Origin: Archaeoglobus sp.
GTDB lineage: Archaea > Halobacteriota > Archaeoglobi > Archaeoglobales > Archaeoglobaceae
NCBI GenBank assembly: GCA_017656505.1
Contig: JACDNU010000004.1
Coordinates: 30,024-94,023 of the forward strand
DNA: 64,000 bases
Reading direction: 5' to 3'
This document shows, piece after piece, positions 25,277 to 34,237 of this stretch. The translations under genes and the position numbers were made by a program. Numbering within the stretch: position 1 is the stretch's first letter; the number at the start of each line of letters is the position of its first letter. Under the pieces are notes generated by a model, which had not been told where the DNA came from, did no database searches, and saw only the letters and a list, made by a program, of their open reading frames with translations.

Positions 25277-25286
25277 AATTTAAATC
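25277..25286 (-). promoter_or_regulatory. TATA box of the CoA-transferase operon
   Basis: On the minus strand the sequence reads GATTTAAATTGG, about 50 bases before the ATG at 25231. Confidence 0.5.
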
Positions 25287-25392
25287 TTTTTCTGTTTGAG
25301 CCAGAATCTTATTTTATCAATTATTTCTCAAAAATTACAATGAAGGGCAAATAATTTCGATGTAAGAGGCCGTAAGGGGTTGATACGCTTGT

Positions 25393-25426
25393 TTATGCAT
25401 TTAGTTAATGCATAATGTTAAATATT
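25393..25426 (+). promoter_or_regulatory. Inverted repeat plus TATA box upstream of the HDAC-like gene
   Basis: TTATGCAT (25393-25400) and ATGCATAA (25408-25415) form a perfect 8-bp inverted repeat with a 7-base spacer. The TATA-like TTAAATATT (25418-25426) begins three bases further on, about 33 bases before the ATG at 25455. A factor bound here would touch the BRE/TATA region. Confidence 0.55.
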
Positions 25427-25454
25427 AATCCGGTTATTGAACTATTGATCTACC

Positions 25455-26348
25455 ATGGAAGCTGAGGCGACTAAATCTGGAAGGGAAATTACGGGTGTTT
25501 TTTACCATCCTAGCTTTAGCAGGAGGAGCTATCTTACAATCGGCACTCGCCTGAGAGAATTTCCCGATGCGCTGAAGCCTCTTCAGGAGAAATACTCCAA
25601 CATAGTGGTCTTTGAATCAAAACCGGTTGAAGAAGAGCTGATTCTCAAGGTTCATTCTCCTGAGTTGTTAGAAGGCGTTAAGAGGGACAAGCTCTGTGCG
25701 ACGGCGTGGCATTCCGCAGGCGGAGTTGTTGAAGCAACTGAAAAAGTCTACGGCGAGGACATACGGAATGCTTTCTGCTTTATAGGAGCAGGCGGGCATC
25801 ACGCTGGAAAGAGGAACTTCTGGGGATTCTGCTGCTTTAACGATGTTGTTTTGGCAATTCAAAATCTTAACGACAAGTATGGAGCTGCGAAAATAGCCAT
25901 CATCGACACCGATGCGCATCATGGAGACGGTACAAGGGAGCTAATCAGAGATAACTCAGCCGTGCTGCACTACTGCATATGCTCGAATGACTACTCATCC
26001 GAGGATGGTTTGAAGATTGACGTCAGCTTCGTTGGAAAGACTCCGGATGAGTACATCGAGCTTGTCAGGGACTTCACCGAGCTTGCGAGATCTTTCGAGC
26101 CCTACCTGATTTTCTGGTACTTTGGCCATGACACGCATGAGGGAGACTATGGCGACATAGGGCTTACGATGAGAGAGTACGTGAAGATGGCAGACATACT
26201 GATAGGACTGGCTGAAGAGATCTGTGGTGGAAGGATAGTTGTCGTTTTGGGGGGTGGAAGCTCTCCGAGAATAGCCACTGACTCCTGCCTAGCGATAATT
26301 GAAAAGCTTGCACTGGCTGGTTTGGGAAGTAAAGAAGTTAACAAGTAA
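25455..26348 (+). CDS. HDAC/AcuC-fold deacetylase or acyl-amidohydrolase
   Basis: The 297-residue product has the arginase-like deacetylase motifs: AGGHHAGKRNFWGFCCFND with the catalytic His pair, IAIIDTDAHHGDGTRELI with Zn ligands Asp and His, and YFGHDTHEGDYGDIGLT carrying the last Zn-binding Asp. VVVLGGGSSPRIATDSCLAI lies near the end. The family includes histone deacetylases, AcuC and acylpolyamine amidohydrolases. It is slightly shorter than typical HDACs. The convergent acyl-CoA synthetase may imply a protein-acylation link, as with AcuC and acetyl-CoA synthetase in bacteria; this is inference only. Confidence 0.87.
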   Translation: MEAEATKSGREITGVFYHPSFSRRSYLTIGTRLREFPDALKPLQEKYSNIVVFESKPVEEELILKVHSPELLEGVKRDKLCATAWHSAGGVVEATEKVYGEDIRNAFCFIGAGGHHAGKRNFWGFCCFNDVVLAIQNLNDKYGAAKIAIIDTDAHHGDGTRELIRDNSAVLHYCICSNDYSSEDGLKIDVSFVGKTPDEYIELVRDFTELARSFEPYLIFWYFGHDTHEGDYGDIGLTMREYVKMADILIGLAEEICGGRIVVVLGGGSSPRIATDSCLAIIEKLALAGLGSKEVNK

Positions 26349-26401
26349 AAAATCTGGGGCTAAATATTAAATATTAAAATTTTACAAAAAATTTACAAAA
26401 A

Positions 26402-28063
26402 TCATTCCTCTTTCAGGAACCTTCTCAGCAGTTTACCGGTTGCGGTTCTCGGCAACGGCTCCGTTCTGAACTCTATCTCCCTTGGAAGCTTGTATTTGGC
26501 GATGTGCTTCTCCAAGAATGCGAGAATATCCTTTTTCAGCTCTTCAGAAGGTTCGTATCCTTCTTTGAGCCTTATAACAGCCTTGACTATCTGCCCTCTG
26601 ATTCCTTCCGGATCTGGAACGCCTATAACTCCACATTCAAGCACGGCAGGATGCTGGCTTAAGGGCTGCTCTATCTCATCTGGCCCGATTCTGTATCCGC
26701 TCGACTTGATGAGATCATCATCCCTCGAAACGAAGTAGATGTAGCCGTTCTCATCTTTCCTCACGAAATCGCCAAGAACATTCCAGCCATCGATAACGCT
26801 CTTCTTCTGCTTTTCATCGAGTGGCCTAGTTGGATGGTTCCAGTATCTTATGCCCGTTGGGCCTTTAATGTAGAGGTTTCCAACCTCTCCAGCTTTACAT
26901 TCCTCTTTCGTTTCCGGATCGATTATTCTGGCTATATAGCCGGGAACAGGCCAGCCGATGCTTCCAGCAACTGGCTGGGGGGCACAGGTGTTTGAAACGC
27001 ATATGTGAACCATCTCTGTAGCTCCCAGAGACTCGTAGATGTCCATTCCGAATTTCTCCTTCCACTTGATGGCTGTCTCAGCTCCCAAAGCCTCTCCACC
27101 GCCTGTGCAGAGGCGAAGACTTGAGAGATCGTATTTCTCTATGAACTCATCTAGATTCGGATTCGCGAGAATTATGCGGTAAGCTGTTGGAAGCGAGGAA
27201 AAGATCGTTATGCCATGCTCCTCGACGAACTTGAAGAAGTTCTCAACGCTGAATCCCGGCCAGATACTTGTCGCCGCTCCATGGAAGTACGGAATCAGGC
27301 AGCCGTTTCCATATCCCATCGCGAAGCTTACCGGAGCCGGCCCGCCAACAACATCATCTTCGGTTAGCTTCCACACGTACTTTCCAACCAAATAAACAGC
27401 TGCCAGAACGTTTTCGACGAAGTGAGCACAACCTTTCGGCAAGCCTGTCGTGCCGGAGGTGTAAAGCACGACTGCAGGAGTTCCTATGGCAAGCGGTACC
27501 GGATCGAAGTTTTTGCTCTGCTTGTAAACCTCGCTGAACGGAACGAAGGGATCTTCAAGCTCCTCCTGCTCAGTTACAATTATCTTCTTTACGGTCTCAA
27601 CCTCCGAAGCTGAATCCTTTACAGCGCTGAAGGTCTTCTCATCGCCGGTAACGAAAATCGCTTTGAGTTCGGCATTGTTGGAAACGTGAACGATCTCCTT
27701 CTTCGCCCACATTGGATTTAGAGGCACGGGAATAGCTCCAGCCTTCATTATTCCGAAGTTCACCGCTATCGCTTCGGGCATGTTTCGCATTCTGAAGCCG
27801 ACGCGATCGTACTTCTCTATCCCAATGCTCTGCAGGAAGTTCGCAACTCTGTTGCTGAGGTTAACCAAGTCTAGATAAGTTACGCGTCTATCCATAAAGT
27901 AGACTGCAACCTTTCTCCCCCTCCCTAGCTCTATGTTCCTGTCGAGAATCTCTTCAGCAAGATTGAGCTCCTTTCTATCCCCAATGTAGTTTTTCACCTC
28001 ATCCGGTATTATCACTTCCGGCCAAGTATCTTTTGGAACGAGGTAATCCATTATATCTCCCAT
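26402..28063 (-). CDS. AMP-forming acyl-CoA synthetase (benzoate-CoA ligase-like)
   Basis: The enzyme activates a carboxylic acid with ATP to an acyl-AMP, then to an acyl-CoA. The product has 553 residues from the ATG at 28063; the track GTG at 28078 overlaps the ribosome site GGGTGAG. Motifs in order are VVLYTSGTTGLPKGCAHF (P-loop), YESLGATEM, GDFVRKDENGYIYFVSRDDD, LIKSSGYRIGPDEIEQPLSQ and the catalytic Lys in PRTATGKLLRRFL. The layout resembles medium-chain or benzoate-CoA ligases more than acetyl-CoA synthetase. The exact acid is not readable. It lies on the same strand as the CoA-transferases but is separated by the convergent HDAC-like gene. Confidence 0.88.
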   Translation of the reverse strand: MGDIMDYLVPKDTWPEVIIPDEVKNYIGDRKELNLAEEILDRNIELGRGRKVAVYFMDRRVTYLDLVNLSNRVANFLQSIGIEKYDRVGFRMRNMPEAIAVNFGIMKAGAIPVPLNPMWAKKEIVHVSNNAELKAIFVTGDEKTFSAVKDSASEVETVKKIIVTEQEELEDPFVPFSEVYKQSKNFDPVPLAIGTPAVVLYTSGTTGLPKGCAHFVENVLAAVYLVGKYVWKLTEDDVVGGPAPVSFAMGYGNGCLIPYFHGAATSIWPGFSVENFFKFVEEHGITIFSSLPTAYRIILANPNLDEFIEKYDLSSLRLCTGGGEALGAETAIKWKEKFGMDIYESLGATEMVHICVSNTCAPQPVAGSIGWPVPGYIARIIDPETKEECKAGEVGNLYIKGPTGIRYWNHPTRPLDEKQKKSVIDGWNVLGDFVRKDENGYIYFVSRDDDLIKSSGYRIGPDEIEQPLSQHPAVLECGVIGVPDPEGIRGQIVKAVIRLKEGYEPSEELKKDILAFLEKHIAKYKLPREIEFRTEPLPRTATGKLLRRFLKEE

Positions 28064-28168
28064 ATTCTCACCCTTCACATGGTTCTTGGACTCGGTTATA
28101 AGTTTTTCGTAATTTATCGTTTATGTTCGCTGCTGGAGGCGATAATATAAATATCCGCGGAATTTATA

Positions 28169-28218
28169 ACGATTTAAAACGATCTAAAACAATTTAAAAC
28201 GATTAAAAACGATTTAAC
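28169..28218 (+). repeat. Five 10-bp tandem repeats between divergent genes
   Basis: ACGATTTAAA, ACGATCTAAA, ACAATTTAAA, ACGATTAAAA and ACGATTTAAC run head to tail with an exact 10-bp period. A-runs are thus in helical phase, which can bend DNA. The repeats lie upstream of both the acyl-CoA synthetase and the Trm10 gene. Confidence 0.75.
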
Positions 28219-28283
28219 AAGAAAAAAGGAATTAGCGAAAAGTTTAGCGAAAGTGAGTTATATCTGCATCGAGATTTTAGAAT

Positions 28284-29342
28284 GTGCGGTTGAAGAATAT
28301 TCTAGTCGAACTTTTGAGAGAAAATGGTTTTGAAAGGATTTACACCCCGATACGGATGGAAAGCAGAGATCCTATCCAGCAAATTGCCGTTTACGTTGCG
28401 AATGGCGAGATGCAGGTTTGCAAAGCTGAAAGGGAGACCGCCTTTTCTTATACTCTTGATGGAAAATACGTTGAAATGCCGGCTGATGCTTTTGCTGGAA
28501 ATTGCGACAAGGCTGTAATCGAAAGGATTGATTTAATCAAAAAAGCTAAGGAAAAGAACTTTCCTTATATCCTTATAGACTGCTCGTTCTTCGATTTGCA
28601 TTCTGAAAAGGAGAAATCGAGGCTTAAAGTACAGCTTAAGGCAACCCTTGGAGTTGTCAGAGACTTCATGTGGGATGAAAAGCTCGTTATCAGCGGTAAG
28701 CTACCTTCCAATTTTGTAGGGGACCTCTCTTCAAAAGTGATGTTTTTCGAGAAATCGATTGACTTCCTGAAAGGTTTGAACAAAACAATTATCCTGCTCG
28801 ATCCCAGTGCAAAGGAGGTTTTCAGAGGAGAGAAAGCCGGATGCTATATTGTAGGAGGGATAGTCGACAAATCGGGAAGTAAGAAGGGGTTAACAGGCAA
28901 AATAGGGGAAATTCTTGAAAAAGAAGGAATAAAGTTCAAATCGATGAGGATAGAGCTGAGGGGAGATGTCGTTGGTGTGCCGGATAGAATAAACGCGATT
29001 ACCGAAATCTTGCTTTTAGCCGTTCTCGATGGGCTTGAGATTGAGGAGGCAATCAGGAAAGTTCAAAGCCCTCTTGTTGCGAAATGGAGGCTGAAAAAGG
29101 AACTTCCGAAAATATCCACAAGGATAGATGTCGTGGGAAACGGTATCAAACCAGTTAAATCGTTCAGATTTATTAGAAAATCTGATTTTAGCAAATTCAG
29201 CTGGTTAAACCTCTCATTTAAGGAATTTCTTGACGCATGTAGGCAGCTCGGTTTCATCGTCGTAAGCGACGAGGTCTTGGAGGATATAGAAAAGCTCGAA
29301 TTCGATCATGCGAAGAAGAGATATATTTTAAAAAGATATTGA
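28284..29342 (+). CDS. Trm10-type SPOUT tRNA methyltransferase (position 9)
   Basis: The 352-residue product contains the Trm10 SPOUT knot: IILLDPSAKEVFRGEKAGCY, IVGGIVDKSGSKKGLTGKIG and MRIELRGDVVGVPDRINAIT, then EILLLAVLDGLEIEEAIRKV. Archaeal Trm10 enzymes methylate N1 of A and/or G at tRNA position 9. The N-terminal 150 residues would bind tRNA, and a 70-residue C-terminal region follows. The start codon is GTG (28284) or TTG (28290); no ATG is available nearby. The specificity for A or G cannot be read. Confidence 0.8.
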   Translation: MRLKNILVELLRENGFERIYTPIRMESRDPIQQIAVYVANGEMQVCKAERETAFSYTLDGKYVEMPADAFAGNCDKAVIERIDLIKKAKEKNFPYILIDCSFFDLHSEKEKSRLKVQLKATLGVVRDFMWDEKLVISGKLPSNFVGDLSSKVMFFEKSIDFLKGLNKTIILLDPSAKEVFRGEKAGCYIVGGIVDKSGSKKGLTGKIGEILEKEGIKFKSMRIELRGDVVGVPDRINAITEILLLAVLDGLEIEEAIRKVQSPLVAKWRLKKELPKISTRIDVVGNGIKPVKSFRFIRKSDFSKFSWLNLSFKEFLDACRQLGFIVVSDEVLEDIEKLEFDHAKKRYILKRY

Positions 29343-29386
29343 AGGTATTGTGGGTATTTAAGCAATTTTTACCTCTATTTCCGTCT

Positions 29387-30052
29387 CTATTTTCGTCTCT
29401 TCAGACTCTCCTTCAGTATTCTCCTCAAGGGAAACATCTTGCTGTTTAGCCGGGTGTTTCCGGCCCTGATTTCTTCGAGGATATCCCCAACTTTTGATTT
29501 TGTATCAATAATCGTTACTCCAAAGCCAACACCCTCCTTCGAGTGGGCATCGCTTCCAGCTATACAGCTTTTTCCGTACTTTTTAGCAAGCCTCAAAGCC
29601 ATTCGGTTGAAAAAGGGAATAACCGATCTTGCATTGAAAACTTCTACCGCTTCAACTGCTGAGACTACCTTGGATGGCCTAGGAACACCGTTCCTGTAGA
29701 ATTGATACGGATGGGCCAAAGCGGTCAAGCAATTTCTCCTTCTCAACTCTTCGGTAGCCTCTCTGATCCCAATCCCCTTCTCCAATACCTCAATTCTGTC
29801 AGCTTCCCCAAATACGAGCAGGTGCCCCTCCTTTGCCGAGAGCTCATAGCCTGGAAGGATTGTAAGGGGAAGGTCTTCTTTCTCAACGATTTCCAGAGCT
29901 ATTAATGAGCCCTCCAGAGTATCGTGATCGGTTATCGAGATCACATCGATCTTTTTTTTCAAAGCCTCGTGAAGTAAGGTGGAGACTGAATCGATACCAT
30001 CGCTTAAATTCGAGTGAACGTGAAGTTCGCATCTGAGTTCGTTCTTTAGCAT
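29387..30052 (-). CDS. PHP-domain phosphoesterase
   Basis: The 221-residue protein opens RCELHVHSNLSDGIDSVSTL, with the HxH motif, followed by VISITDHDTLEGSLIALEIV (the DHD motif), ALAHPYQFYRNGVPRPSKVV and SCIAGSDAHSKEGVGFGVTI (the DAH motif). These are the metal ligands of the PHP fold as in COG0613 phosphoesterases such as 3',5'-nucleoside bisphosphate phosphatase or RNase AM. It is divergent from the DHPS-like gene, with 37 bases between the starts. The exact substrate is not known. Confidence 0.85.
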   Translation of the reverse strand: MLKNELRCELHVHSNLSDGIDSVSTLLHEALKKKIDVISITDHDTLEGSLIALEIVEKEDLPLTILPGYELSAKEGHLLVFGEADRIEVLEKGIGIREATEELRRRNCLTALAHPYQFYRNGVPRPSKVVSAVEAVEVFNARSVIPFFNRMALRLAKKYGKSCIAGSDAHSKEGVGFGVTIIDTKSKVGDILEEIRAGNTRLNSKMFPLRRILKESLKRRK

Positions 30053-30089
30053 GAAGAAATTTTTTATAAGCGGTGATTAAATTCTTTCG

Positions 30090-31550
30090 ATGAGAGTTCT
30101 GGCCGTAACGGGAAAGCTCGCCGAGAAAGACGTTAGGAGATATGCTGTGGGAGCTGACATTTTGGTAGTTGATATTGATGTTGCCGCATTTATAACTCCA
30201 AAGCATTTGGAGAGAGAGGATTTAAGCGGTTACGATCTCGTTCTCGTTCCGGGTTTAACCTCGGCAAATTGGGAGAGGCTGGAAAAAGAGAAAAATGTAA
30301 AAATCAGACTCGGCCCGATTCACGCTTACGATCTCCAGTTTCTCATGCCCTTGATTGGAGAAATAGAGCTGAGCCATACGGTTCCTGCATGTAGGCTGAT
30401 CAAAGAAAGAAAGAAGGAGGAAATCCTAAGTTTGGTTGGGCAAATTCAGGATTACAAGTTTAGCATAGGAAATGTCCCGGTTGGTGGTAAAAGCCGGATG
30501 AAAGTTGTTGCAGAGGTTGTTGATGCTACGAAGCTCGGTGAGAATGAATTAGCCAGAAAAATAAGATATTACGAAAAAAGCGGAGCAGACATAATCGATC
30601 TCGGCTTACCGCTGGAAGTAAAGCCTGAAGAGGTTGAGTTGGCAATCGATATTGCAAGAAAGGCGACAGATCTACCTTTGAGTGTTGATACCTTCGACAT
30701 CAAAGCGATAGAAGCAGCGATCGATGCTGGAATAGACATGGTGATGAGCATCTCTCAAAAGAACGAGGAAGCAATCGACTTGATCGATGGACAAGCTGTC
30801 GTTGTGGTCGAGAGGGATGTTAAAGCTTTGCTTAAACTTTTGGGCAAGGTTAGGGAGAAAACCGAGAAAGTTATAGCCGATCCCGTTCTTGATCCACCTT
30901 TAAGGCTGGCAGAATCAATTTTGCGGTACAGGAACTTCAGAGAGCTGGATAAGGAAACACCCATGCTGTTCGGGGTTGGAAATGTTACCGAGCTCGCAGA
31001 TTCCGATTCAATTGGAATCAATGCCATTCTCGCTTTTATAGCGGAAGAATTGCAAGCGAACCTTCTTTTTACGACGGAAGCAAGTCCGAAGACAGCTGGC
31101 AGCGTTAGAGAGTTATCCGTAGCGTCTTACATGGCAAAGGCTGCGAAACTTCGAAACACTGCCCCAAAAGATCTCGGGCTAGATCTGCTCGTTTTGAAGG
31201 AGAAAGTCAGGCTTGAAAGCTGCTCTCTGCCGGAAAATGCTTTAAATGCCGAAGAGAGCGAAAAATTCATCAGAGATCCGTTTGGCGACTTCAGAGTATG
31301 GATCAGCGAAGGCAAGATCGTTTGCAGCCATGAAAGGCTCACAGTGGTGGGCAGAAATGCTAAGGAGATATATGATACCGTTTTAAGGAATAAACTCATC
31401 TCAAGGCTTGATCACGCTTGCTACCTGGGGAAAGAACTGATGAAGGCGGAAATCGCTCTGATGCTTGGAAAGAACTATACTCAGGATCAAGATCTGAATT
31501 TCGGAATATATTCTGATTCGCTTGAAGATGGGGAGAGGGAGCATAACTAA
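30090..31550 (+). CDS. Dihydropteroate synthase-like protein (TIGR00284 type)
   Basis: The 486-residue product has an archaea-specific N-terminal domain (MRVLAVTGKLAEKDVRRYAV onward) and a TIM-barrel pterin-binding domain from about residue 145. That domain carries SGADIIDLGLPLEVKPEEVE (the DHPS signature strand), LSVDTFDIKAIEAAIDAGID and VIADPVLDPPLRLAESI. A C-terminal domain of about 130 residues follows. The architecture fits the archaeal DHPS-related family linked to tetrahydromethanopterin synthesis, although the precise step is not settled to my knowledge. The DUF362 gene follows closely. Confidence 0.83.
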   Translation: MRVLAVTGKLAEKDVRRYAVGADILVVDIDVAAFITPKHLEREDLSGYDLVLVPGLTSANWERLEKEKNVKIRLGPIHAYDLQFLMPLIGEIELSHTVPACRLIKERKKEEILSLVGQIQDYKFSIGNVPVGGKSRMKVVAEVVDATKLGENELARKIRYYEKSGADIIDLGLPLEVKPEEVELAIDIARKATDLPLSVDTFDIKAIEAAIDAGIDMVMSISQKNEEAIDLIDGQAVVVVERDVKALLKLLGKVREKTEKVIADPVLDPPLRLAESILRYRNFRELDKETPMLFGVGNVTELADSDSIGINAILAFIAEELQANLLFTTEASPKTAGSVRELSVASYMAKAAKLRNTAPKDLGLDLLVLKEKVRLESCSLPENALNAEESEKFIRDPFGDFRVWISEGKIVCSHERLTVVGRNAKEIYDTVLRNKLISRLDHACYLGKELMKAEIALMLGKNYTQDQDLNFGIYSDSLEDGEREHN

Positions 31551-31625
31551 GAGAGAGCATAATTAAATTTGAGAAATCCAAAAATCCAAAAAAGACTTCT
31601 ACTTTTAACATCGAAATGGTTAGAA

Positions 31626-32510
31626 ATGACGGTCATCGTCGATCGGGTAGAGAGTTATGAGAAAGTTTGGGGCTTCGTTGAAAGGGTTTTTGCCAACCTC
31701 GATTTATTTGAAAATCTGAAAAGGAGGTTTTCAAAAAACTTGCTAGAAATTGACGATTTGCCTAGGAAGGTAATCGTAAAACCGAATTTTCTCAAATGGA
31801 TTGATCTGGATTCGGGCTGCGTTACCCATCCGGAGTTGATAAAGGCGGTTGCCTCATTTTTAGCCGGCAGTAATCAGGAGATTTTTATTTTAGAGGGTGG
31901 TTTCACAAAGAATGCTGCCGATCGCTATTTCAACGAATTCGGGCTTTACAGATATGGAAATTGTATAAACTTGAATACTGGCAGATTTATCGAAGTTCAG
32001 GTTGACGGAGAGAAGCTTAGGAGCGTTAAAGCCTCCGAAATTGCGGTTAAATTATTGAAAGAATCATTTTTCATAAGCCTCCCGAAGCTCAAGGTACATC
32101 ATTTAACGAAGGTAACGATCTCGATCAAGAACAACATGGGTTTTCTGAAGAAGCCGGCCGTAAGCATGCACCTCAGCATAAATCCAAAACTCGTCGATCT
32201 TTTGAACGTTTTCAACCCCCATCTGATTATCGTTGATGGTGTGGTGGGCGGAGAAAATTCGGAGAGCAATACTAGGCCAGTCAGGCATGGGGTTATGCTC
32301 GCCGGAGACAACGCTGTGGAGGTTGATGCTGTGGGAGCCTATTTGATGGGATTTGAGCCTGAGGACATAGGATTCCTCAAAATCGCTTGTGAAAGAGGGC
32401 TTGGAGAAATCAGAATCGATAAGATAGACGTTGTCGGGGATTTGGAAGGATTAAGAAAGAGATATGGTATTTCGAGTTTGAGAAGATTTTTAGGGAGATT
32501 GAGCATCTGA
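31626..32510 (+). CDS. DUF362 domain protein
   Basis: From the ATG at 31626 the product has 294 residues. The track start is a TTG 57 bases upstream that would add an unconserved-looking segment. DUF362 features are KVIVKPNFLKWIDLDSGCVT, the HPELIKAVASFLAG helix, SLPKLKVHHLTKVTISIKNN with MGFLKK, and IIVDGVVGGENSESNTRPVR ahead of AVEVDAVGAYLMGFEPEDI. No ferredoxin domain is attached. The biochemical role of DUF362 is unproven. It follows the DHPS-like gene on the same strand and precedes the surface-protein operon. Confidence 0.78.
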   Translation: MTVIVDRVESYEKVWGFVERVFANLDLFENLKRRFSKNLLEIDDLPRKVIVKPNFLKWIDLDSGCVTHPELIKAVASFLAGSNQEIFILEGGFTKNAADRYFNEFGLYRYGNCINLNTGRFIEVQVDGEKLRSVKASEIAVKLLKESFFISLPKLKVHHLTKVTISIKNNMGFLKKPAVSMHLSINPKLVDLLNVFNPHLIIVDGVVGGENSESNTRPVRHGVMLAGDNAVEVDAVGAYLMGFEPEDIGFLKIACERGLGEIRIDKIDVVGDLEGLRKRYGISSLRRFLGRLSI

Positions 32511-32616
32511 CGGAAATTTTTCTTCAGAGAGGAATATTCAAGCCCTTTTTCATTCATTTCATCATCATTTAAATCAGAAAGTAATTAATAAATGGCTCCC
32601 AACCCTTTTGCTGAGA

Positions 32617-33654
32617 ATGAAGGTAAAGGAGAAAAGGATTGATGAGGGCAGACTTAGCCTGGACATGCTGATAGGTTTATCCATCTTTCTCTTCGCATTC
32701 ATATTTATCGGGCAGTTTCTGCCATCTGTCTTTGCCGATGCAAGGAGTGAAATCTCCGTTTTTGCGGAAGCTTACAAGGTTAGTGTTTTGCTTACGGAAG
32801 ATCCAGGGAGATGGATTAACCGTGCGAATACAAGTGAGAAAGGTTTCCATTGGGAGAGCGAGTGGTACAAGGATAATATAAGTTTCAGACCAGGCCTTGC
32901 GAGGGTTGGAAGGGCTGGTTTTATAAGTTTAAACAAATTAATGGAATTCAAGAATGCAACCCTTCATTATGGGGGATCGTATGCCAATGATACATGGATA
33001 AGAGACGTTTTCGGGCTTGATAGTCCTTCAAATTCATATCATGTGAATATCTCCCTTCTTATTCCCTATTCCACCTCATATAACCAGTATTACTCTAGAA
33101 ACAATAGCGGTCAAAATGTTTTGACAATAGGCCCTCCAATTCCTAACAAAAAAGTATCCCGATATGAGAGACTTGTAAATCTTCCAGTTTATAGCGACTT
33201 CATCCAGCATTACGCTAACTTGCCGAATAACGTTAATTACAGGATAAATTCGACTTTTCCACTCGGTGGAGCACTGCTGATTGTTAGGAATACAAGCAAT
33301 ATACATGCACAATGTTGGGTGGAGGTTAGAGTCAATCTAACAAATACGACCTCTCTCAATTCCACTTACGAAACAGTCTATGAACTGGGTGACAGAGTTG
33401 GAAGCACTTGCGACATCACAAATCTAACTGGAATTTACCCCTTAACAAGAGAGCTTAATGAAGGTTATGAAGAGGTTTATGAGAACTTCACTCAAACTTA
33501 TAACGAATTACCCGATAACCAGTCTGTCGTGGTTAGAATTAAAAATCTCAATTGTACTTTTGCCCTTTCCAATGTTGGAGAGATTATCGGAGATTTGTCG
33601 AGCAATGAGGCAAGGATAGTTTCAAAGCTTGTAGTTACGGTATGGGAGGGGTAG
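32617..33654 (+). CDS. Surface operon protein 1: pilin-like helix with a glycosylation-rich ectodomain
   Basis: Start taken at the ATG at 32617, about 45 bases after a TATA-like CATTTAAATC; the track TTG is three codons earlier. The 345-residue product begins with a charged segment (DEGRLSLD) and a single hydrophobic helix (MLIGLSIFLFAFIFIGQFLP), then an exported domain of about 300 residues. That domain has many N-x-S/T sequons (NTS, NAT, NDT, NIS, NNS, NLT, NTT, NST). I do not recognise a named family. The N-terminus resembles type-IV-pilin-like archaeal proteins. It is the first gene of a six-gene operon; the next gene starts two bases after its stop codon. Confidence 0.7.
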   Translation: MKVKEKRIDEGRLSLDMLIGLSIFLFAFIFIGQFLPSVFADARSEISVFAEAYKVSVLLTEDPGRWINRANTSEKGFHWESEWYKDNISFRPGLARVGRAGFISLNKLMEFKNATLHYGGSYANDTWIRDVFGLDSPSNSYHVNISLLIPYSTSYNQYYSRNNSGQNVLTIGPPIPNKKVSRYERLVNLPVYSDFIQHYANLPNNVNYRINSTFPLGGALLIVRNTSNIHAQCWVEVRVNLTNTTSLNSTYETVYELGDRVGSTCDITNLTGIYPLTRELNEGYEEVYENFTQTYNELPDNQSVVVRIKNLNCTFALSNVGEIIGDLSSNEARIVSKLVVTVWEG

Positions 33655-33655
33655 C

Positions 33656-34216
33656 ATGATTCGGGTAATGTCAGATGAAAAAGGCCAGGCATTCACGCTC
33701 GAAGGAATTACAGCCGCACTGCTCATTCTCATCGTTACTTACACTTTATTTGAGAGCTCGGTTGTGGTTTCGCCCATATGGAGCGAGTATGGAGATATAC
33801 AGTTAAAGCAGCTTGGTTACGACGTTCTGAGATCATTGGACGTTCACAGAACTAACATGAATCTTTCTGCCTGTCCAGATACGCAAAATATCACCAGAAA
33901 CTCGCTGCAGTATATGCTCATCCAGCTCAATACTTCAAATCCACAACCCAACCAAGAATTTCTAAACGCCCTCGACATGATGCTTGATCCTTCAATTAAG
34001 AAAAGACTTGAAGTTTACTGGGTCAACCAGTCGAATAATAACACCATCGAGCATCTGGTGTTGATTAACAATACCCCTATTCCTGACGCTGTAGGCGTGA
34101 GCAGGATTATCGTGCTTTATCCGTGTGATGTAACCTCGTCTTCGCCGTTTTATGGAAGCTTTACCAACGATACAGCCTTGGCCGTTGAAGTTAGGATGAT
34201 CCTATGGCATGTTTAA
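33656..34216 (+). CDS. Surface operon protein 2: pilin-like, GQAFTLEG type
   Basis: The 186-residue protein has the N-terminal signature DEKGQAFTLEGITAALLILI, with a Gly before the hydrophobic helix and a Glu six residues later, as in class III (type IV pilin-like) archaeal signal peptides. From memory, a very similar RGQAFTLEG start marks a haloarchaeal family encoded in analogous surface clusters. The ectodomain has a few sequons (NLS, NIT, NTS, NQS, NDT) and two cysteines (SACPDTQN and LYPCDV). It begins two bases after the previous gene and is followed 21 bases later by the third. Confidence 0.7.
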   Translation: MIRVMSDEKGQAFTLEGITAALLILIVTYTLFESSVVVSPIWSEYGDIQLKQLGYDVLRSLDVHRTNMNLSACPDTQNITRNSLQYMLIQLNTSNPQPNQEFLNALDMMLDPSIKKRLEVYWVNQSNNNTIEHLVLINNTPIPDAVGVSRIIVLYPCDVTSSSPFYGSFTNDTALAVEVRMILWHV

Positions 34217-34237
34217 GAGTAATTGAGAGGTGAAAAA

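Noticed and set aside
28169-28218. CRISPR-like array
   Set aside because: Units are only 10 bp with no spacers; this is a simple tandem repeat.
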